Positions 49,016 to 59,811 of a stretch of 64,000 nt of DNA are shown one piece after another. Below the pieces are notes generated by a model. It ran no database searches. It saw only the letters and a program-made list of their open reading frames with translations, and was not told the origin of the DNA. Each line of letters opens with the position of its first letter. Positions within the stretch are counted from its first letter, which is position 1. The position numbers and the translations under genes are program-made. Source of the DNA: Apostichopus japonicus (taxonomy: Eukaryota > Echinodermata > Holothuroidea > Aspidochirotida > Stichopodidae); contig NC_092564.1 in assembly GCF_037975245.1 (NCBI RefSeq), positions 486,601 to 550,600 of the forward strand, written 5' to 3'.

Positions 49016-50736
49016 GATTTTTGGTCTTCTCAGATGATCGGACGACTGTTAAATTTGAGCCCTGCATCTGGAATTCAGTTGGATGACCTCGTAATTCATA
49101 TGTTAAAATACTATCTAATGTAAGTAATGCATAGTATAAATAATAGGGATATTTCTTCATTCTCAAGTCTTTACACTGGACTATAAACAAGCTAATGACA
49201 CAAAAATCTTGATAATGATGATCTGGACACAGATTGGAAAATTGACATGATGGTTCGACTTCACAGAACTGTAAAAAACACATTGAGAGACAAACCTTCC
49301 GGGTAAAACAGCCTCTACAACATTCCTTTCCGGTTGTTTCCAGGAATGCTACATGTGTTGATGATACTTCTGAATGCCAACAAGTGACCTTAGATAATTA
49401 AACATTGTGACAACTTTGTGTCAAAACCTGGCAACAGATAGAACCATTTACTCTTCACATAATTTCCTGAACCAGTATGGAATATATTTAATTCCCTCTG
49501 TAAGCTCCTTGAAGTTCCTTATAACCACAAAGTAGAGAGTGTCTAGCTATTGAATGCATCCCTGGACCGTGTCTACTCCAGCTTTTCTTGTTGGTTGTAA
49601 AGAACAAGTTAAGATACTTACTTTTTCAGTGACTTCAGTTTAATGGCAATTACTTTAGAGGTTTGTCTTGTATTGATATCATAATATTATATCCAGTATT
49701 ACATAATGCATAATGTGTTGATGTGATATAAAGCTAACAAACTTTCACTCAATTTGAAAAGACCTGTACTACGATTTTCTCTTCTCGCAACAAGACCATG
49801 TGATCTAGTTACAAGGGGCTTAATATCTAGAACAACCATATCAAACTTCATATTTTTCTTTTGCTTGTTTTGCTTGCTATGCAAGGACTTCTGTTAAATT
49901 ATCTTAGTTGTCTTCTTAAGTATTCAATTAGCTTTCCAATACATGCATACAGTATTCTCTACTCATTGAATTTCATACCTACGGTAGTCTTGTATAATTT
50001 ATTGTCAATATTGATGTTCTCACTAATGTTGAACGTAACTCTCTGTGTAATTATTGTTATATTTGATTGATTGAAATAGTATCATTCAATTGATAATACT
50101 AGTCTCCCTCAACATTAAAGGGTGGGTTTTGTGATTGCTCAGACTTGTCCAATCTGGATGCATTTATCATTGTTAACCCTGTACAATTCTTATAATTTAC
50201 TTCATGTGACCCAACCCATTTTACCATGTAGTTTATTAAGCAATGAGAAATGAACTTAGCACTACTAGGGCATCGGTTGCAGCAGTAACTTCAAATAACG
50301 ACATTGCTGACATTGCTGGGGCAAGGATCAGGATATCTTGCTACAGTAACTTGTACTCTGTAGGTGTTGGGAGTACATAGTCTATGCAATAGGTGGTGCG
50401 TGTATGTTGTGTAACTGTATGGAGAGAATCAAATTTGGGGTGTTGTGGATCACTTTGTATAATAATGGAACCTTGAGTAGATCACTGCATTAAAAGCAAC
50501 ACACCTAATTGATGCCGTGATAGGTGACCTTATATGACATTTATGACATGCATCAACAGTGGATATGATTCTGTGACTCTTGGAAGTTTGATCAAATCTA
50601 ATAATGGGATTACAGAAAAGAGGGCTCAAAATGTACAGTAGGCATGACAATCAAATTATACTTAGACAATGGCTTCTCTAAGGAGGGACTCAAGCATCCA
50701 CTTGGCTATATATGGATTCTATACGTTTTTGGGCAG
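49016..50736. other. Gene 2 intron 1, last part
   Basis: AT-rich, no gene or array recognised. It ends at acceptor ctatacgtttttgggcag (50719-50736). Confidence 0.5.
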
Positions 50737-50885
50737 TTTCGTCACAGACCTGTTCTGCTGGATGGAAATTGGTTAATGGACGCTGTTACAGAGTATTTGA
50801 AGACACTAAGACATGGCACGAGTCACAGCAGGCTTGTCAGTCATATGCAGGAGATTTGGTTGTCATCAAGAGCATGGACATCCAG
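50737..50885 (+). CDS. Gene 2 exon: CTLD1 first part
   Basis: The acceptor tttttgggcag and the donor atccag/gtgagc give entry phase 1 and exit phase 0. It completes a valine with the signal exon and reads SSQTCSAGWKLVNGRCYRVF, then TWHESQQACQSYAGDLVVIK and SMDIQ. The long-form cysteine pair, the first core cysteine and the AGDLVVIKS signature are all present. The join to the signal peptide puts the lectin domain at the very N-terminus of the mature protein. An alternative AG (gtcacag at 50746) would drop SSQ and break the phase, so it is not preferred. Confidence 0.9.
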
Positions 50886-51111
50886 GTGAGCATAGTGTTC
50901 AATTACTAAACACAACGGTTTGGAGTACTTATCATATTTTTCGGCATACCCAACATTGCTGTAGACACCATTCTGTTTGCCTTGTTCTGTATACATGAAG
51001 CTCTATGTTGTTGTTTCCCATTTCCTTTCTCATTTGTTACCTTCATTCTTTGTTTTATATTTTGTATTGCTGTTATTTTACTAAGTTCTATTACAGTTTA
51101 GTTTTTGATGT
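50886..51111 (+). other. Gene 2 intron 2, before the DIRS element
   Basis: Short T-rich unique stretch between the CTLD1 exon donor and the left end of the DIRS element. Confidence 0.5.
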
Positions 51112-51128
51112 ATTTACTTCACTCCTCT

Positions 51129-51257
51129 CTTACCTGTGTCCCACTCCACAATTGCTCTCTCCTATCTACCTAACTACACATTTGGAAATGTTTTAGCTTT
51201 GCGCCCTCGCTCACTGGGCTACGCCCACCAACTCCTCTTTCCATATCTACTACCCCA
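51129..51257 (+). repeat. DIRS left inverted terminal repeat
   Basis: The core acctaactacacatttggaa is shared exactly with the right arm in inverse orientation; the rest matches with scattered substitutions (ctcgctcactgggct against the arm's ctcactccctgggca). The arm runs on to ccatatctactacccca, whose partner is tggggtagatctgg. Confidence 0.9.
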
Positions 51258-51453
51258 GAAGTTACTACACATTTTCTCCGCAAATTCTTCGCTTGTAGTT
51301 TATACAACTGTACTTTGTGTTTTTGGAATTTCATCTTTGGATAATTCCTGTATGTTCCAGTAGACGCCGTCTGCTTCGACCTCATCAAAAATCTACAGAA
51401 CAGAAGGAAATGGGCGGCATACCCTGTGCAACAATACAAGACCTTATGAGTCC

Positions 51454-51810
51454 ATGAAGACACATGGAAGCAGCTCTTCAAGGTCGGAGCAAGGGACTAA
51501 CACTGGCTGTTTTAGAGACCCTCACCACAGAAGGCTAGACCATCTAGCTTTTTACCTGGATCAGTCCTCCTGCGTGGGTTTTAAGTTTGCCTCCACCTTT
51601 ATGCTAACCATAGAACTACTGATGAGACATCATCAACAACTACCAGAGGACGGCAAACAAATACCGGACCGGGAAGCATCCCAGATCCTATGGCTACTCG
51701 GCCCCCTGGCGAGACTGATCAAACTTGTCGAATCAAGACGAGCCAACATCCTGGCAGCAATGAGGTTGCCGGAAGGGGAGGCCCTGGAAAGACCTCACGA
51801 TAACTGGTGA
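51454..51810 (+). pseudogene. DIRS gag-like ORF remnant (118 aa)
   Basis: An open stretch inside the DIRS element, directly after the left terminal repeat, where DIRS elements keep their first ORF. It includes LMRHHQQLPEDGKQIPD and SQILWLLGPLARLIKLVESR, which is predicted helical. I recognise no catalytic motif. The assignment to gag rests on position and on the element context. It is probably truncated at the C-terminus, because the next frames carry stops. Confidence 0.6.
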
Positions 51811-52279
51811 CGACATAATTGCAGGTTAATTCACTGAACTGGTCCAGAACGAAGTTACAAGAAGAGACTCGCTCTCTAAAACAACCTTGTCTCGACTGAA
51901 CCCTCAGAGACCGCAGACACACAGACCGGTAATGTCAAGAGCAACCTCCGGTTCTGATTGTCAAGGGGCCGCAGCCGCAGCAACTCTTTCTCGACAGGCG
52001 ACAGACAATACAGGGATCATAGACCATTATCCCCCAAGTGCGAAAAGGGGAAAGCTACAGGTTGGAGATCACAGGGACCAACCTGCCTGTGGAACACCTC
52101 CAGAGCGACGAGGGAGGAGAGGACTTAACGCACGTGGCGCCCAGCCGTGCAGGTCCTCGCCCGGCCCTAGGGGTGCCCACCCTACCACGGATTACCTGAT
52201 GGTAGGCAAGACTTCTACACCACATAGAATTTTCAATTGTACCCCGTTTACCTCCAGAGGGTGGAGTAAGGGGTGCCAC

Positions 52280-52605
52280 ACCAACCCCCGAGGACCCGGA
52301 TCAACGCCTTGCCCTGAAGACAGAAATCCAGGCTTTGCTAGACAAGGGCGCGGTAGTGAGGATGATGGGAAGGGAGGTACCCCTTTTCCGGTCGTCTTTC
52401 TTCCTCACTCCAAATAAAGGACAAGTCCTGGAGGCCGATTCTGAACCTCCGGCCACTAAACAGCGTGTTTATAAAACCAAAATGCTTCAGGACGGAGACA
52501 CTCTCCATCATCGTCCCATCCCTCAAAAAGAGCATGTGGGCTCCAACAGTGGACCTGAAGGACGCATACCTTCACCTACCCATATATACAACACACTCCC
52601 ACTCA
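52280..52605 (+). pseudogene. DIRS reverse transcriptase fragment
   Basis: In one frame RLALKTEIQALLDKGAVVRM and SSFFLTPNK occur (RT N-terminus). In another frame FRTETLSIIVPSLKKSMWAP is followed by TVDLKDAYLHLPI, the LKDAY block unique in flavour to DIRS/LTR-type RTs (first catalytic aspartate region). A frameshift near 52420-52460 separates the two. The palm YxDD block and everything after it is deleted: the sequence jumps within about 30 bases to the recombinase end. Confidence 0.85.
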
Positions 52606-52634
52606 CCAACGGGAGAATGGGTACGAGCCCAAGA

Positions 52635-52810
52635 CCTTAGGGGTCAGGCAACCTCATAGGCTCTGTTTGCAGGAATCCCACTGGAAGACATTCTCAAAGC
52701 CTCGTCATGGAAGACACCCTCGACCTTGGTGTCAACTTACTTGACAGACACCTACGCTTCGGGGTTGGCTTTTGATCGTGCAGTGTTGGGAGTTCCCTCG
52801 GGTAGGTCGC
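52635..52810 (+). pseudogene. DIRS tyrosine recombinase C-terminus
   Basis: In frame: RAQDLRGQATS, a TAG stop at 52657-52659, ALFAGIPLEDILKASSWKTP, then STLVSTYLTDTYASG. This matches the C-terminal catalytic half of DIRS recombinases, with the box-II arginine (DLR), the later tryptophan (SSWKT) and the tyrosine nucleophile (STY) present. The usual histidine two residues before the leucine-arginine pair reads Q, and the stop replaces the tryptophan normally found after TS. The fragment is inactive. Confidence 0.88.
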
Positions 52811-52849
52811 GCCCGTTCGGCCTCCCACCATTGTAACAGTGCCACACTG

Positions 52850-52950
52850 TGCAATTGTGGAGTGGGAGACAGGTAAGAGAGGAGCGAAGTAAATCCCCCA
52901 AAACTTACTGGTATGGGGATTTCCGAGCGACGATACATACCTGTCTCTCC
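52850..52950 (+). repeat. DIRS internal complementary region
   Basis: gcaattgtggagtgggagac and the following taagagaggagcgaagtaaat is the reverse complement of the element's left end. The adjoining cccccaaaacttactggtat and gagcgacgatacatacctg is the reverse complement of the right end. The two meet at the ATTT shared by both ends, so this is a circle-junction copy, the feature used by DIRS elements to complete replication. Confidence 0.9.
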
Positions 52951-53413
52951 CTCCTCCCACCACCACGATCGGGACCTACACCGACACGACCTGACGGGGC
53001 AACTGAGCGCCTTACATTACCTGACAATTTAGCTTCTACCAACACTACTCGGGACAGGAGCTCCTCGGTTCACTAGGAGACCTGGCGTTAGAACACTACG
53101 TGTCACACACTACACCTGGCATAACCTGTCAGTCCCCCCGCAGGACCAGAGACGTCCATCCGATCCGGCTTAACCCAGACCTATTCAGACTCAGGTGAGC
53201 CTCCAGGGATTCTATTCGGTCATACACACTCCCCTTCATAGGAGTTCGTACAGTCTTTCTGTTGCACATAACTCTTCACACACTACATCTCACCTTGTTC
53301 CACTGGTCAAGGGTTCCTAGCGATTGGCTGAGCTTGTTCAACACATCCCGACCTCGATGCCTAGATCCTGACAACCCACCCTCCCTACCCTACCATGGGC
53401 CTGCGCGTCGCCG

Positions 53414-53539
53414 TGGGGTAGATCTGGAAGGAGGAGTTGGTGGGCATTGCCCAGGGAGTGAGGGCGCAGTGCTAAAACGTTTCCAAATGTGTAGTTAGGT
53501 AGAAAGGAAAGTGCAATTGTGGCGTGAGAGACAGGTAAG
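53414..53539 (+). repeat. DIRS right inverted terminal repeat
   Basis: Inverse partner of 51129-51257, with the core ttccaaatgtgtagttaggt. Beyond it, the outer end gtatcgtcgctcgtaaatcc to gttttgggggatt (53539-53583) is matched only by the internal complementary region. Confidence 0.9.
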
Positions 53540-53659
53540 TATCGTCGCTCGTAAATCCCCAAACCAGTAAGTTTTGGGGGATTACATGATGTCTGCTTGT
53601 TTCATTGTATTCTATTTCTATTTTTACTATTTCTATTTTATTTATGCAATACTAAATGG

Positions 53660-54275
53660 ATTGGACGGATGTGGGAGGTATTGAAAGTGTGAGCGGAACG
53701 GAAGGATGTTGGAGGTATGGAAGGATGTTGGAGCTATGGAAAGGTGTGGGAGGTATGGAAGGATGTAGAGGTATGGAAGGTTGTAGCTATGGAAAGGTGT
53801 GGGAGGTATAGAACGATGTGGGAAGTATGGAAGGTTGTGGAAGGTTGTGGGAGGTATTGAAGGATGTAGGATATATGGAAGGTTGTAGGATGTATGGAAG
53901 GTTGTTGGTTGGTATTGAAGGATTTGGGAGGTATGGATGGAATGTAAGATAATAAGATGAACCTCTCACTAGTACGGTCGTGATATTGTTCATGTACTTT
54001 TGCAATATAAAATGGATTGGAAATGTGTGGGAGGTATAGAAGGATGTGGGAGGTATTGATTGATGTGGGAGGTATGGAAGGATGTTGGAGGTATGGAAGG
54101 ATGTGGTATGTGTTGAAAGATGCGGTAGGTATGGAAGGTTGTGGGAGGTATGGAAGGATGTGGGAGGTATTGATCGATATGGAAGGATGTTGGAGGTATG
54201 GAAGGATGTGGTATGTGTTGAAAGATGCGGTAGGTATGGAAGGTTGTGGGAGGTATGGAATATTTTGGGAAGAAT
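53660..54275. repeat. 19-20-bp minisatellite in two blocks
   Basis: Units are variants of ggaggtatggaaggatgtgg. Block 1 spans about 53665-53945 and block 2 about 54020-54275. Each block is preceded by a similar lead-in (tgcaata(c/t)(t/a)aaatggattgg), so the second block with its flank is probably a duplicate of the first. ORFs such as 54017-54277 are repeat translations. Confidence 0.9.
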
Positions 54276-54501
54276 AGAGAAATGGTTATTCTTAGCAGGA
54301 AGGTTTTAAGATTGTTTTAAGTACTGTTCAATTTTCCTTAATTATATTTTGAAGGATATCTTTTCTTTTGACTTGCTTGCACCCAGATTTCAGGAAACTG
54401 GTTGCAGGGTTTCATAACATCAAAAGTAATAAATCAAAGAGAATGTTTCATGGTTTAGTTTTGCCCAACAAAGTTTTAAGACTGTTTCAAATTTCCTATA
54501 G
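54276..54501 (+). other. Gene 2 intron 2, end
   Basis: Unique sequence ending in acceptor caaatttcctatag at 54488-54501. Confidence 0.5.
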
Positions 54502-54620
54502 AATCAACTTACGTTGATGGTTGCTGGATCTCTTGGATCTTATTGGATTGGACTCTATGATCAAGATGGCGAAGGACAGTTTACCTGGGTTGATTCTACT
54601 CCACTCGATCCAAATATTAC
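54502..54620 (+). CDS. Gene 2 exon: CTLD1 middle part
   Basis: The acceptor is tttcctatag and the donor attac/gtgagt; it enters in phase 0 and leaves in phase 2. It reads NQLTLMVAGSLGSYWIGLYD, then QDGEGQFTWVDSTPLDPNI. The WIGLYD core motif and FTWVDST loop are standard for CTLDs, and the frame runs directly on from SMDIQ in the previous exon. Below the usual ORF-length cut-off, so easily missed. Confidence 0.9.
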
Positions 54621-54810
54621 GTGAGTATAACCTGCACTAATAAATGCAGCACTAACTATCATGGTTGGCATGACTGGGAAAGAATAAAAGAAAACCTATG
54701 AAGAGGTTTTAATGACTTGTTTGGTTTTCATTTTAAAGGCAGTTAAGTTTTAGAAATGAATGGATTAATGGCCAATGGCTTTATTACTGAGTGCATGGTA
54801 TATATGTATA

Positions 54811-55039
54811 TGTGATCTTCCCGCAAGCAGGAACTCGCGAAAGAAGCCATGGAGGCTTGTAGACTCGCAAGCTGACCGAAGCCAATCTCTCGGCACACAT
54901 CCATTTAACGTCCTTGTCAGGAAGTTGTTATTGAACAACACCCTTGCCAGACGACACACATTGCTGTCGGCGGGGAATCGAACCGGGGATCTCATGACTG
55001 GGAGACGCCGGCGTTAACCACTAGGCTATACACTCCGCC
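54811..55039 (-). mobile_element. tRNA-derived SINE
   Basis: The minus strand starts ggcggagtgtatagcctagt at 55039. An A-box-like tagcctagtgg lies at 55018-55028 and a canonical B box ggttcgattcc at 54974-54984, about 35 bp further on, as in a tRNA gene. The tRNA-like head is followed by about 150 bp of unrelated body (to cgggaagatcaca near 54811), which a true tRNA gene would not have. Clover arms pair poorly at the acceptor stem. It lies antisense in gene-2 intron 3. Confidence 0.8.
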
Positions 55040-55419
55040 TGTCATTTTCATTTTCCTGGTCATTCATGGTCATTTTCATTGTAGCTTACCAAACCTTAGC
55101 AGCGTTTTTAAACTAAGAAATGCATTTCATTACACTAAGAAACCCAGCTCTGTCATTATTGGATTTTAAGTAAAGGGTAACTTAATGATTTTATTCATCT
55201 CAAGAAGTTTTATCACTCAAATTCTGTTACTTCTATTAGTACTTATATTGTCCAATAAACAGAAATAAGATTTTCTGATAAAGAACAACAGTCCATGTCC
55301 ACTGTTGGTGCAATACTGCACACAGAAATAGAAAAATACATACCTTAAAGCAAATGACGTCATACTGGAAACCAGACAACTGGCCTACCGCAGGGCACAG
55401 AGCCAGACAACTGGCCTAC
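55040..55419 (+). other. Gene 2 intron 3, unique part
   Basis: Nothing recognised except a short duplicated cagacaactggcctacc(g/t)c at 55373-55422 leading into the next array. Confidence 0.45.
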
Positions 55420-55965
55420 CTCAGGGCACATACTGCCATGGATGAAGGTGAACATGTAATGATAGCACTTTAGCCAAGGTAAATATGTCATGAAGGCACC
55501 TTTGCATACTACATGGCATGATAAAGGTGAACATGTAATGATGGCAATTTAGCCAAGTGAATATGTAATTAAGGCACCTTAGCATACTGCCATGGATATA
55601 TAGGTGAACATGTAATGATGGCACTTAAGCATACTGCCATGTATGTAGGTGAACATGTAATGATGGCAATTTAGCCAGTGAATATGTAATTAAGGCACCT
55701 TAGCATACTGCCATGGATAAAGGTGAACATGTAATTAAGGCACCTTAGCATACTGCCTTGTATAAAGGAGAATATGTAATGATGGCACTTTAGCTTATTG
55801 CCATGGATAAAGGTGATTATGTAATGATGGCACTTTAGCTTACTGCCTTGTATAAAGGTGAATATGTAATGATGGCACTTCAGCTTACTGCCATGGATAA
55901 AGGTGAATATGTAATGATGGCACTTTAGCTTACTGCTGTGTATAAAGGTGACTTTGCAACTAAAA
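55420..55965. repeat. About 45-bp minisatellite, about 12 copies
   Basis: The unit is tgccatggataaaggtgaat, then atgtaatgatggcactttag, then cttac, with length variants that drop or repeat the aattaaggcacc segment in the first half. It becomes more uniform to the right. Confidence 0.9.
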
Positions 55966-57232
55966 GGAACTCCTTAGCCCTTCACAAATATATCACAATT
56001 TATACCTATATACTGTTATTCAGCAGGGTGCAATTGAACTATGTAGCAAAGTAAAGGGTAATGTAAAATATATGTTAGGAGCTGATGTACTTTTTTTAAA
56101 TACAATGGGGATAGTCTGATGAAGCAGTGTAAAGAATGCCCATTAAAATGTGGACAGGATTAGAAAGCAATTCATATCAAAAGTCAAAGTGATTATTTGC
56201 TTTAGATATATATCTAAATACCAGATAATATGTGTTCTAATGTTACCAAGGAGAACATTGAGAAGTCATAGTAAAGTGTCCAAAACTAGCTTGGTATGGT
56301 AAAACCCACCACTGAATGAGCAGTTCTGCTATGCTATGCCTCCAGAAGAAAACTAAGCTCTGGCTGCTGAGTATGTTTAGTTTGATGAATTCCAATGGTT
56401 AGAAAGCTATAAGAAGCTCAATTGAAACCCTTTTAAAGAATGAACACCGGCTTATATCAAACCTTCTCTTTTTGATATTCATATAATTGTGAGGCAGATG
56501 TGTAATGTCGCACCCATTCCTGCTCATGGGATTGCCACATAGCGTGACCACCTGACCACTTTCTCAAGTACTGAGAGAGATGAAGGCATCACTGTAGTGC
56601 AGTTGTGGTGAACAAATTTGTTTTGAAATCCCAATCTCCAAATTTCAAGTCCACTGATGTCTTCACTCAACAACATAATTTCAATTGTTCATGGAACCTA
56701 AGGGTTGTACAATGATGGTGGTGAACACTCCAACAGCTACAACACAATAAGGATGTCATTGGAATTCTGAAGATGGCAAAAATGTTGATGATCACCTGAT
56801 CACTACTATGCTACATCCTCCTTTGAGGACAGTGTCAAACGAGCAGGCTACAATTCATTGTGCCCAAGGTGTTGTCTTTCACAAACATTAATTGAAAGAT
56901 CTGGACAAACAGAAATATTATAATTATGGATAGATATAAAGAAACACAGTAGAACACTAACAGTGGACATCCCTGTAGAATCAGTCACTCAAGCTTTAAG
57001 CTAATGTTAAAGACTGAACAGCAAAGTTCTCGCATGTGGCATACAATAAGGTTCCTATGACATTTAACATGAAGGAAACCTTGCATTACTGCCAGACCAA
57101 ATAATATTGCTGCTTACTCAAGATGAATTAGATCATATGGGCTTAATCTTTATCCACATATTACAGTATTCATCAGACTCAAGAAGCAAGTAAAAAGTTG
57201 TTCTAACATTTTATGCTCTTTCTTCAATATTA
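55966..57232 (+). other. Gene 2 intron 3, unique stretch
   Basis: About 1.27 kb, AT-rich, without ORFs above 60 aa, tandem structure or a recognisable mobile element. Confidence 0.5.
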
Positions 57233-58560
57233 GAAATGAACTGCTGTGGGTAATGAATGTGACTTTTAATAGTCAGCCTAATGCACTGTGCTGCTGTGGG
57301 AAATGAATGTGACATAGTCAGACTAATGCACTGTGCTGCTGTGGGAAATGAACGTGACTTAGTCAGACTAATGCACTGTGCTGCTGTAGGAAATGAAGGT
57401 TACTTAGTCAGACTAATGCACTGTGCTGCTGTAGGAAATGAAGGTTACTTTGTCAGACTAATGCACTGTGCTGCTGTGGGAAATGAATGTGACTTAGTCA
57501 GCCTAATGCATTGTGCTGCTGTATGAAATGAACGTGACTTAGTCAGACTAATGCACTGTGCTGCTGTGGGAAATGAAGGTTACTTAGTCAGACTAATGCA
57601 CTGTGCTGCTGTGGGAAATGAAGGTTACTTTGTCAGACTAATGCACTGTGCTGCTGTGGGAAATGAATGTGACTTAGTCAGCCTAATGCATTGTGCTGCT
57701 GTATGAAATGAACGTGACTTAGTCAGACTAATGCACTGTGCTGCTGTAGGAAATGAAGGTTACTTAGTCAGACTAATGCACTGTGCTGCTGTAGGAAATG
57801 AAGGTTACTTTGTCAGACTAATGCACTGTGCTGCTGTGGGAAATGAATGTGACTTAGTCAGCCTAATGCATTGTGCTGCTGTATGAAATGAACGTTACTT
57901 AGTCAGACTAATGCACTGTGCTGCTGTAGGAAATGAAGGTTACTTAGTCAGACTAATGCACTGTGCTGCTGTATGAAATGAACGTGACTTAGTCAGACTA
58001 ATGCACTGTGCTGCTGTAGGAAATGAAGGTTACTTTGTCAGACTAATGCACTGTGCTGCTGTGGGAAATGAATGTGACTTAGTCAGACTAATGCACTGTG
58101 CTGCTGTATGAAATGAACGTGACTTAGTCAGACTAATGCACTGTGCTGCTGTATGAAATGAACGTGACTTAGTCAGACTAATGCACTGTGCTGCTGTGGG
58201 AAATGAAGGTTACTTTGTCAGACTAATGCACTGTGCTGCTGTATGAAATGAATGTGACTTAGTCAGACTAATGCACTGTGCTGCTGTATGAAATGAACGT
58301 GACTTAGTCAGACTAATGCACTGTGCTGCTGTGGGAAATGAATGTGACTTAGTCAGACTAATGCACTGTGCTGCTGTGGGAAATGAATGTGACTTAGTCA
58401 GACTAATGCACTGTGCTGCTGTAGGACATGAATGTTACTTAGCCTAATGCACTGTGCTGCCTTGGGAAATGAACGTGACTTAGTCAGACTTATGCACTGT
58501 GCTACTTTGGGAAATGAATGTGACATAGTCAAACTAATAGACTGTGCTGCTTTGGGATCT
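57233..58560. repeat. 45-bp minisatellite, about 29 copies
   Basis: The unit is aatgaatgtgacttagtcag, then actaatgcactgtgctgctg, then tggga. Copies differ mainly at aatgt/acgt/aggt, acttagtc/actttgtc and gtggga/gtagga/gtatga, the last giving a stop. The frame LMHCAAVGNECDLVR superficially resembles ankyrin repeats but is broken by TGA in many units. It lies in gene-2 intron 3, about 100 bp before the next exon. Confidence 0.95.
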
Positions 58561-58659
58561 GTTGGAATCCTTAATGTTAGTAAATCTTGTAATTGTTTTG
58601 AAGTAAGTTTACCTATTTTTTTGCCATTAATTTTCTCTCAAATTGTATTGTTACCTCAG

Positions 58660-58790
58660 GAGATGGAATCGTGATGAACCGAATAATCAAAACAATGGTG
58701 AAGATTGTGTAGAGATGTATGGAACATCTGGACTCTGGAATGACCAAGAATGCTTTGCAACCACAGGATATATATGTGAAAGAGGAACTG
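58660..58790 (+). CDS. Gene 2 exon: CTLD1 last part with EPN and WND motifs
   Basis: The acceptor is attgttacctcag and the donor actg/gtgagt; it enters in phase 2 and leaves in phase 1. It reads RWNRDEPNNQNNGEDCVEMY, then GTSGLWNDQECFATTGYICE and RGT. EPN with the downstream WND and the acidic residue between (EDC) form the complete site-2 Ca2+ and mannose-type sugar ligand set known from mannose-binding CTLDs. All remaining conserved cysteines are present. This is the only CTLD in the window with a full EPN set, so it is the best candidate for Ca2+-dependent mannose/GlcNAc/fucose binding. Confidence 0.93.
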
Positions 58791-59429
58791 GTGAGTGGAG
58801 AAGCTATTAGCTTCGAATCAGACATGTTCATTGAAGATACTTTAGCCTATTGGCAGATTTTTAGCTCACTCAATTTGGGTGCAATATTGTTGCCCTTGAA
58901 ACTGGATTGGCAAACATTCCAAATTAAAAACATACAAAGTAATAATAACCAGAAGACAAACCATGGAGTTTTAGCCCCACCACTATTTTGTCACAAGGTG
59001 GAGGCAGCCCTGAGTTTTACCGGATTCTTTTGATAGTCTTTGCGCGGAACACTCTTCACTCTTCTCTTGTACCTCTTTCGGTATGTACAATATTTACTCT
59101 TTTTTACAATAATTTCTCTTGATAATTAGTGACTCACTGGCCAAACCACACAGTCTCATTGGAGCACTGTGGCTCCAGGTACTGGGGTAATACTTTATAT
59201 AATATATGATAGAAATCTGCAATTGATTGAACTAGCATAAAATTTAAATTGATGGCATTAGGAAATGACTGAGAAAAGTTCTGTTATTTTTCTGAAGTAA
59301 GAATTTGAAATATTTAAATGACTGGGATAAGACTAGTAAATTTTATGTGAGACTGGAGTAGAACCAGATAAAGATTTAGTCCATAGTTGAATAGATGTCT
59401 TATTTTATTATACATCAATTCCTTTCTAG
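58791..59429 (+). other. Gene 2 intron 4
   Basis: A 639-bp phase-1 intron from gtgagt to caattcctttctag. An ORF from 58719 reads through the donor and is an exon-intron artefact. Confidence 0.6.
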
Positions 59430-59647
59430 ACATCATAAAGAAGTGTGATGAAGAAGATGGGTGGGTCTCCGCTAATAACAAATGTTACAGATTTTATGAG
59501 CTGCAGAAGACTTTTGAGGGCGCAAGAACTTATTGTAAAAATTTGGACGGTAATCTGATTGCAGTCAACAGTGCTGATGAACAGAATGTGGTTACTGCTA
59601 CTTCTCAGCTCAATGGTGTTACATTCTGGATTGGGATCACTAATAAG
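59430..59647 (+). CDS. Gene 2 exon: CTLD2 first part
   Basis: The acceptor is caattcctttctag and the donor aataag/gtaaat; it enters in phase 1 and leaves in phase 0. It reads KKCDEEDGWVSANNKCYRFY, then YCKNLDGNLIAVNSADEQN, then GVTFWIGITNK. It includes the long-form cysteine pair, the core cysteine, the LIAVNS signature and WIGI. Only a very short linker (GTDIIKK) separates it from CTLD1, so the domains are packed closely. Confidence 0.92.
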
Positions 59648-59811
59648 GTAAATCCAACCAATATTAAAGACTGCATAGAATGTGCTGGTATTAATCACAC
59701 CTGTAACTAGGTGTTTAGTAGTGGAAACAGTTGCTGATGTGTTATCATTGATGACATAATAAAAGATGTGTAAGAATTTCCCCTAAATTCAAATTTGATT
59801 CATAAATGATA

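Larger units (their letters stand above)
51112..53583 (+). mobile_element. Internally deleted DIRS-type (tyrosine recombinase) retroelement
   Basis: The element shows all structural marks of DIRS-1-like retroelements. Inverted terminal repeats lie at 51129-51257 and 53414-53539. An internal complementary region at about 52850-52950 is complementary to the two ends joined. Coding remnants of a gag-like ORF, a reverse transcriptase and a tyrosine recombinase follow in that order. Both ends carry ATT, and the internal region reads ggggg-attt-acttc across the join, which sets the borders to within a few bases. At 2.47 kb it is about half the length of a complete DIRS element; most of the RT, RNase H and N-terminal recombinase is gone. 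It sits in gene-2 intron 2 on the sense strand. Confidence 0.92.

Noticed and set aside
57281-57526. Ankyrin-repeat protein
   Set aside because: The unit is 15 residues, many units contain a stop, and it lies between two CTLD1 exons.
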